Origin: Cinnamomum chago
Taxonomy: Eukaryota; Streptophyta; Magnoliopsida; Laurales; Lauraceae
DNA length: 64,000 nt
NCBI GenBank assembly: GCA_038049695.1
Contig: CP142452.1
Location: forward strand, 53,340,501 to 53,404,500
Reading direction: 5' to 3'
Numbering within the stretch: position 1 is the first letter of the stretch; every line of letters begins with the position of its first letter. The notes under the pieces were generated by a model, which searched no databases, was not told the origin of the DNA, and was given only the letters and a program-made list of their open reading frames with translations. A program made the position numbers and the translations under genes. Of the stretch, positions 55,601 to 63,321 are shown in pieces.

Positions 55601-58252
55601 TAGTTGATTCTAGGTACTATTGCATTGCATCATTAGGGTAGTTCATTTTAGGTTTGTACCCTTGCATGCCCATGGGGAATGGTAAGATCTTGAATGCAAG
55701 ATCTTCAAAACAACAGGAAAGACAACAAAAACATCGTCAGATCTTCAAAAAGCAGTAATAGAAAGGAAAATAATTACTTAAGGTGGTTGTAGGGTTGTAA
55801 GATGAACCTTTCTAGCAGGTGCAATTTGGGAACCGCCATGCCATATGCCATCAGCTCTCCTGTTCGGCTTTGGTTTCTTCTCCATGAACTTGTCTAGAAA
55901 AGCAGCAAGCGAAAGATCTGTTAAAGGGTTGCCACTGTACACGATATGTGCTCCATATAGAAGGGTGCGAGCCATGGTTGCTACAGATGGGTGCACATGT
56001 GATGCCAGTACTATTAACTCCCACCAGCTTGTGCGGTCAGCATTGCTGCCAATACATAAAAAACAATTTTCTTTAGTTTCAGAAAAACCCAATATAGTGA
56101 GTCGATCATCACCATCCACGAATTTGGGGTCCAGCTTATAGAGTTCTATTATATGACTAGAAAAAAAAAAGGTGTCATCTTTCAACCTAAGTTTCTTTAG
56201 GAGCAAAAAAAGGGCCCTTTGTGTGCCTAGAGTCCACATGTGCACAACTTATTGGCAGCTATCACAAACAGAATCCCAGATGTAAACAGAAGACCTAATT
56301 GGGCTTGGGCTAGTGAAGAGACAGTACGACTAAATGGGCCTTAGGACAGGACTGGACCTAAGGGATTCACGGGCTCGCCCATGTACTGTTGTAACAACTC
56401 TGAGTCAGTAACAACATGCTAACACATGTCATCCCATCAGCTAGAGGGCAGACACTTGCAGCACATGTAGCTTAACTCTGTAACTTTGTAACCATCTGCA
56501 GAAGCTTACATAAGAGAGAGTAAAGGTATCAAAGGAATGCCTAAGCTCTCATGAAATCTTCCATTTCTTCTCTAGAAATTACAAGGTCAAAGACCCTCGT
56601 TTTCTAATCGATCTGGTCGGTCATCGGTTCCATTGATTTGGTTCAATTGTATTGTCTGGTTTCTTCTGCTACCAGGCTTCCATTGAAGAAAATATTGATT
56701 TTTTGTTTCCCATCGACTGACCTAGGATACGGTCCTGTTCTGATTGATTCAATTGGTGTCTGACTATCAATTGGTCCTAACTTGAGGATTAAGCTGGTCT
56801 TAATTTGACTGATTTACACAAATCAGGCCCTGATTGCCTACCTTGCACGGTAATACCTTGCAGGTATATGTATAGGAGCAGGGCCCATATACATACATAC
56901 ATACACGCGCGCGCAATTGTATGCTTAATACTTGAACCAGCTAAAGAGCATGCATTCATCATACATAGGACTAGATACCACTAGTTCTACAAGGAACTCA
57001 TAATACATAGAAGTAGTTCTACTAATTAAGTCTCTAAAGATAAACTTACGAGTAGGAAGGTTCTCTGTGTTGTGGATTGTATCCTCCAGGTAACAATGAA
57101 CTCTTATTAAGTAGCTGTGCTTGTCCTCCATCATGACCTAATACTGCTTCAGATTTTCCAACATTGGTTAAACCATTGGCTCCAATTAAGTTGTCTTCAG
57201 AACCGTCACCTTCTTCATCGGAAGACGCTGGAGGGTGTACGTCATCTTCTGACTCTGAAGGACTGACACCAATGTCATCATTTGTTACGCGAACAAACTT
57301 AAATGTGTCCTCTTGCTTGCTAGGAGTGATGTCTACTGCATTCTGAGATTCTTCTACGATATCCTCAAAATGCTCAAAATCTTCATCCACAGCCTCATTT
57401 TGAAGCATCATATTCCTGTAAGAAGACAATCCATCTTGTAGAAGATACTTATAGAGGGCATAAACTGTAAATTGTGAGATTAATAAATAAAGCGATTTTT
57501 CTTGTATTAATTAAAAGTTAGCCAAAAATAATGAGATCGATCTTCCATAATACTCTACAATATACTCAGATTTCATTAATTTAGATTTCCACTTGTACTC
57601 AAGATACTCAGAAAGAGAATAGAGTTTTAAGAACATGAAATCATCACAGATAAAATCAATTAGGTGTAGCTTGATAAGCAAATGGGAAATGTATGGGTGT
57701 AGATGATGACAAATGACATCCAGATAATAATTGCTGCACATGAATGATGATCCAGATGATGTGCTAGATTGACGGTGCAGATGCAGCAATGCAAATGCTC
57801 AGTGGCCCATATGCAGGAGATTGGCAAAACCACATGATGAGGAAAAACAAAAGCCACCCAGATGGGACGGAAGAAAAAAAAAATCAGGAGCACCAAAACT
57901 TGATCTTGTGTAGATACAATGGAGCATCAACAAAAAGGTAATCATCCAAAGACAAACGGACAGATCTGTGTACAAAAAAATCCAAAATTAAAGACATGAA
58001 CAGATTTTGGAGATCTGATACAGAGACAGAATGGATACAGAGTTCAGACATCCACTCTAAAGGAAAATGCAGGACTCATAAGCAGCATTATTGGCTGAAG
58101 ATCCTTGATATAATATACAAATTAGAAAATTATGCATTACTTTTACATAAAAATATCTAAAAAATTTACCATAGTGCTGGCCTTGCTTTGAGAATGTCAG
58201 ATAGGATCAAGAGGCACCCACAAGCATACTGAGGAGGCTGCTGTAGTGCAAC
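34633..58252 (-). CDS. NOC1/CEBPZ (SLOW WALKER 2-like) ribosome biogenesis protein, 3' exons only
   Basis: Exons on the minus strand: 58252-58170, 57415-57050, 56045-55808, 35247-34633. All joins are GT-AG and keep frame, giving 433 residues and a TGA stop. The first exon ([19 protein letters not shown]) and the third ([20 protein letters not shown]…FMEKKPKPN) match the C-terminal part of the CBF/NOC1 domain. Exon 2 is acidic linker and ends in HREPSY. The last exon has Lys-rich clusters ([13 protein letters not shown]), a long Asp/Gly-rich acidic tract and a C-terminal [13 protein letters not shown] motif. In yeast Noc1, and in Arabidopsis SWA2, the family partners Noc2 in nucleolar 60S pre-ribosome maturation. 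The N-terminal exons were not found before 64000, so they lie beyond the window. The last intron is 20,560 bp. Confidence 0.9.
35248..37176. other. NOC1-like giant intron, proximal part
   Basis: Ordinary AT-rich intron DNA to about 36100. 36130-36720 has many 'gtggggcccacc' words of the kind found in MITEs and LTRs of this genome, but no boundaries could be set. Confidence 0.4.
37177..37947 (+). mobile_element. Gypsy family A: + strand 5' LTR, primer site and leader fragment
   Basis: The LTR runs 37177-37584 (TGACGCAGGACAG…ccgcatca). It is followed by a primer-binding site tggtatcgaagc (37587-37598) and 350 bases of leader that match the minus-strand leader at 46190-46550. No gag follows: the leader stops at an inverted copy of the same LTR. 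Confidence 0.75.
37948..41392 (-). mobile_element. Gypsy family A: minus-strand 3' LTR split by an RTE LINE
   Basis: 37948-38210 and 41333-41392 together match the LTR at 46563-46960; the LTR start TGATTCAGGACAGACCC is at 41392 on the minus strand. The end nearest 37948 is truncated. The insert between them is the LINE at 38211-41325. Just right of 41392 the minus strand shows a Glu/Leu-rich pol tail and polypurine-like run, as expected before a 3' LTR. Confidence 0.78.
38211..41325 (+). pseudogene. RTE-clade LINE, nearly full length, inactive
   Basis: Domains in order: endonuclease ([35 protein letters not shown], then [13 protein letters not shown] after a frameshift), a Lys/Glu-rich linker (39104-39745), and reverse transcriptase from 39721 with [40 protein letters not shown] and FADD at 40527-40538. 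The C-terminus ends at a stop at 41296-41298. Stops at 38525, 38607 and 40045 and a frameshift near 38930 break it; at least three stops look like C-to-T or G-to-A changes. The 3' end is 'ttggtttggtttggt', the short-repeat tail of RTE elements rather than poly(A). The flanking duplication is taactga (38204-38210, 41326-41332). Confidence 0.9.
41393..41759 (-). pseudogene. Gypsy family A: pol tail and polypurine tract region
   Basis: The minus strand reads '…acagaactcgaggttgagttc' before the LTR start, matching the layout of the intron-10 element at 16470-16515. The rest is broken. Confidence 0.4.
41760..42340 (-). pseudogene. Gypsy Gag fragment
   Basis: Around 42340-42090 the minus strand reads as a retrotransposon Gag domain ([20 protein letters not shown]…[14 protein letters not shown]…) with an internal stop where Gln/Glu is expected. 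A Lys/Gln/Asp-rich tail continues to 41765, as in the spacer before the Gag zinc knuckle. No knuckle or protease was found. Confidence 0.6.
42341..42902 (-). mobile_element. Gypsy leader-like DNA
   Basis: 42620-42900 (G/A-rich, with 'cttgggctt…cggaagagagaaaa…gatggcaacgacgatgaa') is a diverged relative of 45540-45790, a leader just before a Gag start. This suggests two elements of one family lie nested or side by side here. Confidence 0.4.
42903..43311 (-). mobile_element. Gypsy family B 3' LTR
   Basis: On the minus strand it starts TGATGCAGCCCGAC at 43311, straight after the polypurine tract 'caagccggggagagt' (43312-43326). It is homologous over its length to the solo LTR at 15141-15568. A 'tataaatag' TATA-like box is on the + strand at about 43077. 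Confidence 0.78.
43312..45350 (-). pseudogene. Gypsy family B pol remnant: RNase H and integrase
   Basis: In minus-strand order: the very end of RT and RNase H (…[14 protein letters not shown]…[14 protein letters not shown]…), the integrase zinc finger (HSGG…GHLG…[12 protein letters not shown], 44786-44403), and the integrase core (44369-43797) with DFVLGLP and IVSDRDTKF. The third catalytic position reads DGQTKVVNR, Lys where the family has Glu. A C-terminal domain ([21 protein letters not shown]…) ends near 43473. Most of RT and all of the protease are missing, and frames are broken, so it cannot act alone. Confidence 0.85.
45360..45519 (-). pseudogene. Gypsy Gag start fragment
   Basis: On the minus strand an ATG at 45519 opens [20 protein letters not shown] and runs 44 codons to a stop, then joins directly to the end of RT. 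This points to one large deletion of Gag, protease and RT. Confidence 0.5.
45520..46548 (-). mobile_element. Gypsy leader (5' UTR) on the minus strand
   Basis: 46190-46548 matches the + strand leader at 37587-37947, and 45540-45790 is similar to 42620-42900. The short ORFs in this stretch on either strand are chance. Confidence 0.55.
46549..46560 (-). other. Primer-binding site (Met tRNA type) of gypsy family A
   Basis: The minus strand reads TGGTATCAGAGC, two bases from the LTR end at 46563. It fixes the transcription direction of this element as minus. Confidence 0.85.
46563..46960 (-). mobile_element. Gypsy family A 5' LTR (398 bp)
   Basis: The minus strand starts TGATGCAGGATAGGCCC at 46960 and ends …ccacatca at 46563. 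It is homologous to LTRs at 37177-37584, 37948-41392 and 53022-53419. A 'ctttatatatgag' TATA-like element is near 46770. Confidence 0.82.
46961..47956. other. Giant intron, unassigned DNA
   Basis: No gene. 47820-47945 is rich in 'cgtaacgtagcgg' and 'acaccgatacgtagcg' words that look like the edge of a DNA element, but no clear partner end was found. Confidence 0.35.
48086..48205. repeat. Imperfect CAG/GGC trinucleotide-rich repeat
   Basis: A run of cagcag, ggcagcaggtggcag and related triplets, preceded by a purine-rich (gaa/gaaa) stretch and followed by a pyrimidine-rich (ctt/ctcctt) one. The ORFs that cross it are low-complexity and not believable genes. Confidence 0.75.
48310..48690. repeat. 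Degenerate ~110-120-bp tandem repeat, about 3-4 units
   Basis: The order '(g)gcacttaatgggcccta… (c)taaacaaaaattaaatgg(a)gcccc…cttttatttc' recurs near 48342, 48465, 48565 and 48630. Units differ by small indels. Confidence 0.65.
48775..49070. repeat. Degenerate ~33-bp tandem repeat, about 8 units
   Basis: The consensus-like word 'actctaattgaaaatagagtcc(a)atcaaattt' recurs every 31-40 bases from about 48775 to 49070. The array directly follows the ~110-bp repeat. Confidence 0.7.
49071..50659. other. Giant intron, unassigned DNA
   Basis: AT-rich. 49395-49445 is a 'ccgctacgctacatagcgcccgc' patch. A/T runs are at 49307-49330 and 49792-49815. No gene or complete element seen. Confidence 0.4.
50660..51400. 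repeat. Three 218-bp tandem repeats derived from a hAT-like element
   Basis: Units 50747-50964, 50965-51182 and 51183-51400 are nearly identical (units 2 and 3 differ at a handful of positions). They contain 'aaacaaactaaatgagcctaccc', 'gaactacgaactcaaatg' and 'gaatcaggtaactatgg'. The same blocks occur, reverse complemented, at the left end of the hAT-like element at 61184. 50660-50746 is a more diverged part of that relative. Confidence 0.9.
51419..51548 (+). mobile_element. Au-family SINE, 5'-truncated, with 18-bp target duplication
   Basis: 130 bp with a box B-like 'ggttcgaaacgcgg', then the Au SINE body 'gggtaagactgcgtaca…ccccgcagtggcgg…gcactgggctgc' and a short T tail. It is flanked by identical 18-base copies of agtaaatttcactatgat (51401-51418 and 51549-51566). 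Confidence 0.93.
51567..53021. other. Giant intron, no gene or clear element
   Basis: AT-rich DNA with a (TA)n run near 52493-52505 and a 23-base near-repeat 'atcaagagac(t/a)tcttatgaaacc' at about 52891 and 52922. Confidence 0.45.
53022..53419 (-). mobile_element. Solo LTR of gypsy family A (398 bp)
   Basis: The minus strand starts TGATGAAGGACAGACCC at 53419 and ends …cgcatca at 53022. It is closely similar to 46563-46960 and has the same length. No body is attached on either side. The flanking 5-mers (tatgt, cagag) do not match, so a target duplication is absent or decayed. Confidence 0.82.
53420..55807. other. Giant intron, distal part
   Basis: 54350-55200 looks like an LTR leader (a TATA-like 'aaatataaaaag' near 54660, then C-rich DNA with repeated 'ccctagatctaca'), but no boundaries or coding parts were found. 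The rest is unassigned AT-rich DNA. Confidence 0.35.
56046..57049 (-). other. NOC1-like intron between the HREPSY and CBF exons
   Basis: 1004 bp, GT-AG. 56270-56600 has copia-LTR-like wording (…cataagagagagtaaaggtatc…) without defined ends. A (CATA)n/(CG)n microsatellite lies at 56887-56913. Confidence 0.5.
57416..58169 (-). other. NOC1-like intron upstream of the acidic exon
   Basis: 754 bp, GT-AG, no gene or element seen. The Trp codon (TG|G) is split across it. Confidence 0.6.
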
Positions 58253-59049
58253 CTGTTAAAAAAAAAAATTAGAAAAAAAAAAAAAAAAAAAACTGTCTCA
58301 ACATCTCAGAATACATAGGACTGCACCACAAGCACTGAGATTGGATGGAGGAATTAGCTGCTCCAGATGCACAAATTCGAACCAAGGATCCATGGCTCAG
58401 TTGCTCATATCAATGATAAGAAAGTTTGATAGGCCAAAGTCCACGAAGCAGATTGGTAAATAGGACTTTTTTGTTCGGGAGATCATTGGATTACATTAAT
58501 ATAGAACATCAAACTTTACAATATGATAGTGTCCCATTACTACAATCAAGTATGTCGCTTGACCACTGTTTACCTGGTTAGCTGCAAGGCCTGCAAGAAA
58601 AACCGGGGTATGGACCCACCTTTTGGGCCCTATTGATAATTAGATCAGGGTCCGAGTCAAATTCGGTCCAAACCAATATACACATAAACCCTAGAGATGT
58701 ATAAAAGCAATGTGCGTATAAATTTATAATAATTAATTTTTTTCAAAAATTTATACAGAGGAAGAGAATTCAAAGAAGCATGTAGTGCAGTTGGTAGGAT
58801 GTCTATATCATCAAACCTCAGATGTAAGGGCTAAGGACCCAAACCTGGGTTCCCATTTTTGCTATTATCGTAAAATTATTTGTTTCCGGTATTTTTTGGC
58901 TCAAGGTAAAATATATATTGAAAAGAAAGAAAAACAGGACAAAGGCCCCAGAGCTGAAAATCAGCTACTATACAAGCTCATATGAGACAAAAAAAAAGGA
59001 TGCTCACATCAGCCAAAATGAAAGCTCAAAGAAGCCAAAAAGAAAACAG
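58253..59049. other. Start of the next (unfinished) NOC1-like intron
   Basis: The acceptor 'ttttaacag' ends at 58253 on the minus strand, preceded by long A/T runs. No further NOC1-like exon was found up to 64000, so the intron is at least 5.7 kb or the exon lies outside. Confidence 0.5.
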
Positions 59050-60200
59050 AGATGGTCAATCTGTTAGACGAGTTAAAACTCCCAAAAATTGGAGGAGAAT
59101 ATCTTGAGACGATCTCTAAAAATTACTCGGCAAAGAATTGATTGAGGGAGAGATTTTCAGACAAGCGTCTCCCAGCTCCTTATATTGAAGTTGCTTTGTT
59201 GTCGAAGGTAGCCACATTCCTGCAATTCCATATGACAACAATGCTATGGAAAAAGAAAAGGGAAAAAAAGAGGCTGCCCATTGGGATTCAATTGCATTCC
59301 TGCCCTTGGAAATAGCAATCCAGATAGAAGAAGCCGATAGATGCATGAGAGGGTTTCCTCCTACAGAAGAGAGCAGCCATCTCCAGAGGCTAGAAGAAAA
59401 ATGTCAAATGAAGAAAAGATGTCCTTCAGATTCTTCCTCCACATCACAAAGAGCACATCTAGACGCAAGATTCACACTTATAGACCAAGCCAAAGTTTGA
59501 GTGGGCATTTTCTTTTGGATTCGTCTCCAAATGGGGCACGATATCCGCAGGTTGACCTTGTTCTTCCAAAGAAAAGCCCAAGGCACAGGGGTAGCCCTGG
59601 ATCTTACAAAGTTCCAAGCATCACAATGGGTGAGCGTGCCTTTGGAGTTTCTAGCCAGATCACATAATCTCCTCTAGGAGTTTCTGGGATGTGAATCTGA
59701 TTAACAAAATGAAGGAAGGATTTCTTGTCCCAAGGATATCACATAATCTCCCCTAGGAGTTTCTGGAATGTGAATCTGATTAACAAACTGAAGGAAGGAT
59801 TTATTGTCCTGAGGGAGGTAAACTGGGATCTTCTACTGACCTTCACCGATAAGAGCATAAAACGTTTCGAATTGAGAAAAAATAAACTGAGGAAATTTCG
59901 CTGCAATTGGTTCAAGATCTAACCATGGATCAAACCAGATATTGATAGTTCTTCCATCTCCAACAGTCCATCTACTCCCATTTTTCAGGAACAGAGAGAG
60001 GTGTCTACTTTCCTTCCAAATGTAGGAACGGCAAAAGGAGACTTTGGGCTTCAAATGTTGGAATCTTTGAAGTACCTAGCTTTGAACCAATTTTCCCAAC
60101 CGGAGGATGTAGAGAAGCTTGTCACGCCCTGCTTTAAGAAGGAAGCATCAATCATTTCACTAAATTTGCGAATGCCAAGACCCCCTTCCTTTTTTGGGAG
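59050..60200 (-). pseudogene. L1-type LINE C-terminal remnant
   Basis: On the minus strand 60054-59833 reads KPKVSFCRSYIW…GSRWTVGDGRTINIWFDPWL, the region after plant L1 reverse transcriptases. 59586-59404 reads WAFLWKNKVNLR…ASRCALCDVEEESEGHLFFI, the zf-RVT zinc finger. Frames are broken, and a ~60-base duplication of 'cacataatctc(c/t)(c)ctaggagtttctgg…' lies at 59660-59810. RT and endonuclease are absent. Confidence 0.75.
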
Positions 60201-60277
60201 ACAAAGAACCTCCCAACGAATTAGGTTTCTTTTGGTTTGTGAGAGGTATCGAATTGGTTTCCTATTCGTGACACTAA

Positions 60278-60441
60278 AAGGTCATCACCTAGTGCAGTCC
60301 CGCCGAAGTAGTCCTAGGAGCGTCCAGACTAGAGACAAACCTAACCTTTGGCAATTTTGCACAAAGTGGTTGCTCGTAGGTCTCGAACCTGCGTGATGAC
60401 GCATGACACCTGAGACTTTAACCATTGTACCAAAGCAATCA
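60278..60441 (-). mobile_element. tRNA-derived SINE with 17-bp target duplication
   Basis: On the minus strand: 'ggtacaatggttaaag' (box A-like), 'ggttcgagacc' (box B), then a ~90-base body. It is flanked by cctattcgtgacactaa at 60261-60277 and 60442-60458. It is a different family from the SINEs at 7858 and 23034. Confidence 0.85.
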
Positions 60442-60458
60442 CCTATTCGTGACACTAA

Positions 60459-61175
60459 TATTTTATAATTATCTTTTTCTAATATGAATAATTCCAATAT
60501 TTTGGTGTTATTACTATAATTAATATAATTATTCCGGTTAAATAATCATGATAAGAATTGTACTTGATATGCAGTATTTCATGATCTAATTGTGCTTTCA
60601 TTTTTAGGATAATTATAGTCACGGTTCTTCAAATTTGCAATAATTATGGAAATAAGATCATTATATGTAATAACTGGAATTAAATTAAATGACTTACTCA
60701 TGCGTGTATGGTTAGGCCACTTGTGTTAACTCTACATACTTTAAATCGTGAGTTTAGTCTTTGTATGTTTGGAATTTATGGAACGACCTTACTTTGTGCA
60801 TGCATTGGCACTTTGCATCATGTGTGGGTCCAAGGGTGGGTTTCAAGGGTTGCTGCACTGTCACATGGGGCTGAATTGGGTTTGGCTAGGACTCTTTAAT
60901 GCTTTAGTAGAGAATTAATCAATTTAGAAATTCCAAGAGGTTTCTAATTTTGTAAAGCCTCCTAATCCAACTAAGAAATAGTCCTTAGGCCATTATGAGC
61001 ACCCCCTATCACTGGTCCAACCCACTTACACAAAAACCCATGGCTAGAGAGAAAATTAGAAAGAGAGAAGGGAAGAAAGAGAAAGGACTGTTTGGGGTTG
61101 AGCTAGGGCTTGGAACTTGCATTTGTATCATCATCAACCTTGCATTTTCATCAAATCCTCATGTGATTAGATAAA
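60459..61175. other. Intron DNA, no gene seen
   Basis: AT-rich to 60700, then LTR-like wording near 61010-61110 ('acccatggctagagagaaaattagaaagagag'), not resolved. Confidence 0.35.
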
Positions 61176-61183
61176 GGTTGTGC

Positions 61184-62319
61184 CATAGTTACCTAGTTCG
61201 CAGTTCAAACAGTTCGCATTCGAATTTGTAGTTCATAGTTCGAGATTTACCTTGATTCGAAAATTTGATGGGGTAGGTTCATTTAGTTTGTTTGCTAATT
61301 CGGTTAATTCGTAATTCAAATTCGACAAGTTCGATATAATAGTTCGAATTAATATGATTATAGTACATTTGAACTTCGCTTTTACTTGAGTATTCATAAG
61401 TCCATCTTTTGATACAATAAGAATGCAGTGTGTCCATAATGATTGAATTCCATTGAATCTTTGGTAATTGAAATTTAATTTCAATAGAAGTTAGGTCCAC
61501 TGTAAAAAAATTTATTTAGTCAAATCGTGAATCCATCAGTAGGGCCTATCTTAAAAATCTAAACCATTGAGAAGAAACATCAGCTTTCACACTGGTTCCA
61601 AGAAAAAATTATTTTAATATGTTTGGCCCCACTTCAAATTTATCACATCTAAACTAATTAGATTTCATTCCTTTGTATTGTTAATTTATAATGTATCTGA
61701 TCAATCTGAATGCTGAACTGATTTATATTGGGGTGAAGAATTTTTCCAACATCCATGAGTTCTGATGTATTGATTTTCAATGGTGTGGATTGAAAACAAA
61801 GTACCCCACAGTCATGAACTTCATATATATAGCATAGACAATTTTCTAGGTCATAACTAGGGACCCAGACTCTAGCCTATTTCTTGGAAGATATCTATCG
61901 CGGTCCGTGGATATGGATGACAACTAAGAGAGAGAAACGGGTAAGGAGAAACATCTTTTTTCCTATTGTACCGGTGAGAGGGAGACGGGGGTAAAAAAAA
62001 AAGAAAACAAGAAACTTTCATCTTCTTTTCTCTTTTTCGAATGGTGAAAAAAAATATGATGACTTCCTCGGTGAGATTCCTGCAACTGAAAACATCCGGT
62101 AAAACATGGAGAGGGTGAGACAGAGTCTGAGTAGTTGGTAAGCCTTTGTCTTTTAAATTTTCTCACTCTAATCAACCTTCCATTTTCAAGTTTTTTCTGC
62201 ACCCAACTGTTTCGAATTGGGCACTTTCTTATGGACGAACTATGACAAATCGAACTGCGAATTATTCGATTCGAATCATTCGCAGTTCGAGGCCTGAAGT
62301 ACCAAATCAGGTAACTATG
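61184..62319. mobile_element. Non-autonomous hAT-like element with 8-bp target duplication
   Basis: 1136 bp with terminal inverted repeats starting CATAGTTACCT at both ends, and subterminal stretches rich in 'ttcgaatt/gaactgcgaat' in inverted orientation. It is flanked by GGTTGTGC at 61176-61183 and 62320-62327; an 8-bp duplication is the mark of hAT transposons. No transposase is encoded. The minus-strand ORFs inside it are not recognisable. Confidence 0.85.
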
Positions 62320-62327
62320 GGTTGTGC

Positions 62328-62699
62328 TAAACCTGACATTGCGAAACCTGACATGGCAACTATGTATATGAATATGATATGGGAATGAATATGAATATGA
62401 ACAAGTATGGTGTAAGATGGGAGAAATTAGCCAGCTGTGGGTGTTCATGGAGGAACCATGATTGTCCATCGTGGTTTATTGAATCCCATGGGCCAATTCT
62501 GTTTATCCCATCATGTTTCAATGTTTTGATGATAAAGGACATGGAAACAATGATAAACCCTTGGTTTTCATTCATGTTCCCCCAAGTTAAAAATACTCCA
62601 CAGACCGCTACACCCGCCGCAAATGCTATTTTGATCCCTGGTTGAGAGTGATGCGGATATCAACCAAATCCAAGAAAAATTGAAATTCAGAAAATAAGA
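62328..62699. other. Unassigned DNA
   Basis: Contains a short 'aatatgaatatga' microsatellite-like patch at 62365-62402. No gene seen. Confidence 0.4.
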
Positions 62700-62984
62700 A
62701 TGCAAGTTGAATATTTGACCCAATGCTTAGAGTGTATCACACATCTACTTCGTCGTGATGATTTTAACAACAAATTGGATGAAGCCATATATGATGGCGA
62801 TGAAGATGAGTCGATTTATGAAAATAAATCGGATGAAGATCGTGATAAGGACATTGGCACACCGATCTGGGTTGAATACAAAGATGATGATGCTACCCAT
62901 TATCAAATCTTCGGTATATCTCAAAAGAATAGATTTGATGAGTATCCTGTGTGTGAAGAGATTCCAACTGTTAATAATGAGTAG
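62700..62984 (+). pseudogene. Acidic ORF, possibly a retroelement Gag-Pol linker remnant
   Basis: 94 codons, Asp/Glu-rich (…DGDEDESIYENKSDEDRDKD…) with 'TPIWVEYKDDD'. Acidic linkers of this kind separate Gag and protease in plant gypsy elements, and a similar acidic stretch occurs in the remnant at 15955-16140. No protease motif follows. The assignment is weak. Confidence 0.25.
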
Positions 62985-63075
62985 ATTGACAGATTGGACT
63001 GTATAGATTTAGCAGATGTATTAGAGGGTGTGGATATGGTGGATTAAGAAGCATGATTTGCCGTTAGTATATATG

Positions 63076-63321
63076 CTAGAGACTTGATATTTGGATCCTT
63101 TCTGGGAAGGGATCTAACTGTGAGATCTGCAACAAATTGAGTTGCGGGCCAGATGAGTTGCATAAATCAATCTTCCAAGCAAGTTCATGGGGAATCTGCA
63201 TATTTTCAAGTGCCGCCAAAAGATCAGGAGCAAAAGCGGAAGAGTAAGAGAGCAAAAACAAAGAAGTGAATACCAACAGACGCAGAATGCAGAAGCACAA
63301 TCCGATTGATTGTGAGCCCAA
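63076..63321 (-). CDS. Unidentified 81-residue ORF with signal-peptide-like start
   Basis: It begins MGSQSIGLCFCILRLLVFTS and continues hydrophobic to about residue 29, then a soluble segment (APDLLAALENMQIPHELAWK…). It stops at 63076. It could be a first exon or fragment of a secreted or receptor-type gene, or a chance ORF. I do not recognise the family and saw no good splice partner. Confidence 0.2.
   Translation of the reverse strand: MGSQSIGLCFCILRLLVFTSLFLLSYSSAFAPDLLAALENMQIPHELAWKIDLCNSSGPQLNLLQISQLDPFPERIQISSL

Noticed and set aside
56887..56913. (CATA)n-(CG)n tract as a Z-DNA or regulatory element
   Set aside because: A short intronic microsatellite with no other supporting feature.
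61963..62469. 168-codon minus-strand ORF overlapping the hAT-like element's right end
   Set aside because: His/Ser-rich, crosses the transposon boundary and target duplication, and has no recognisable family. Not a gene.
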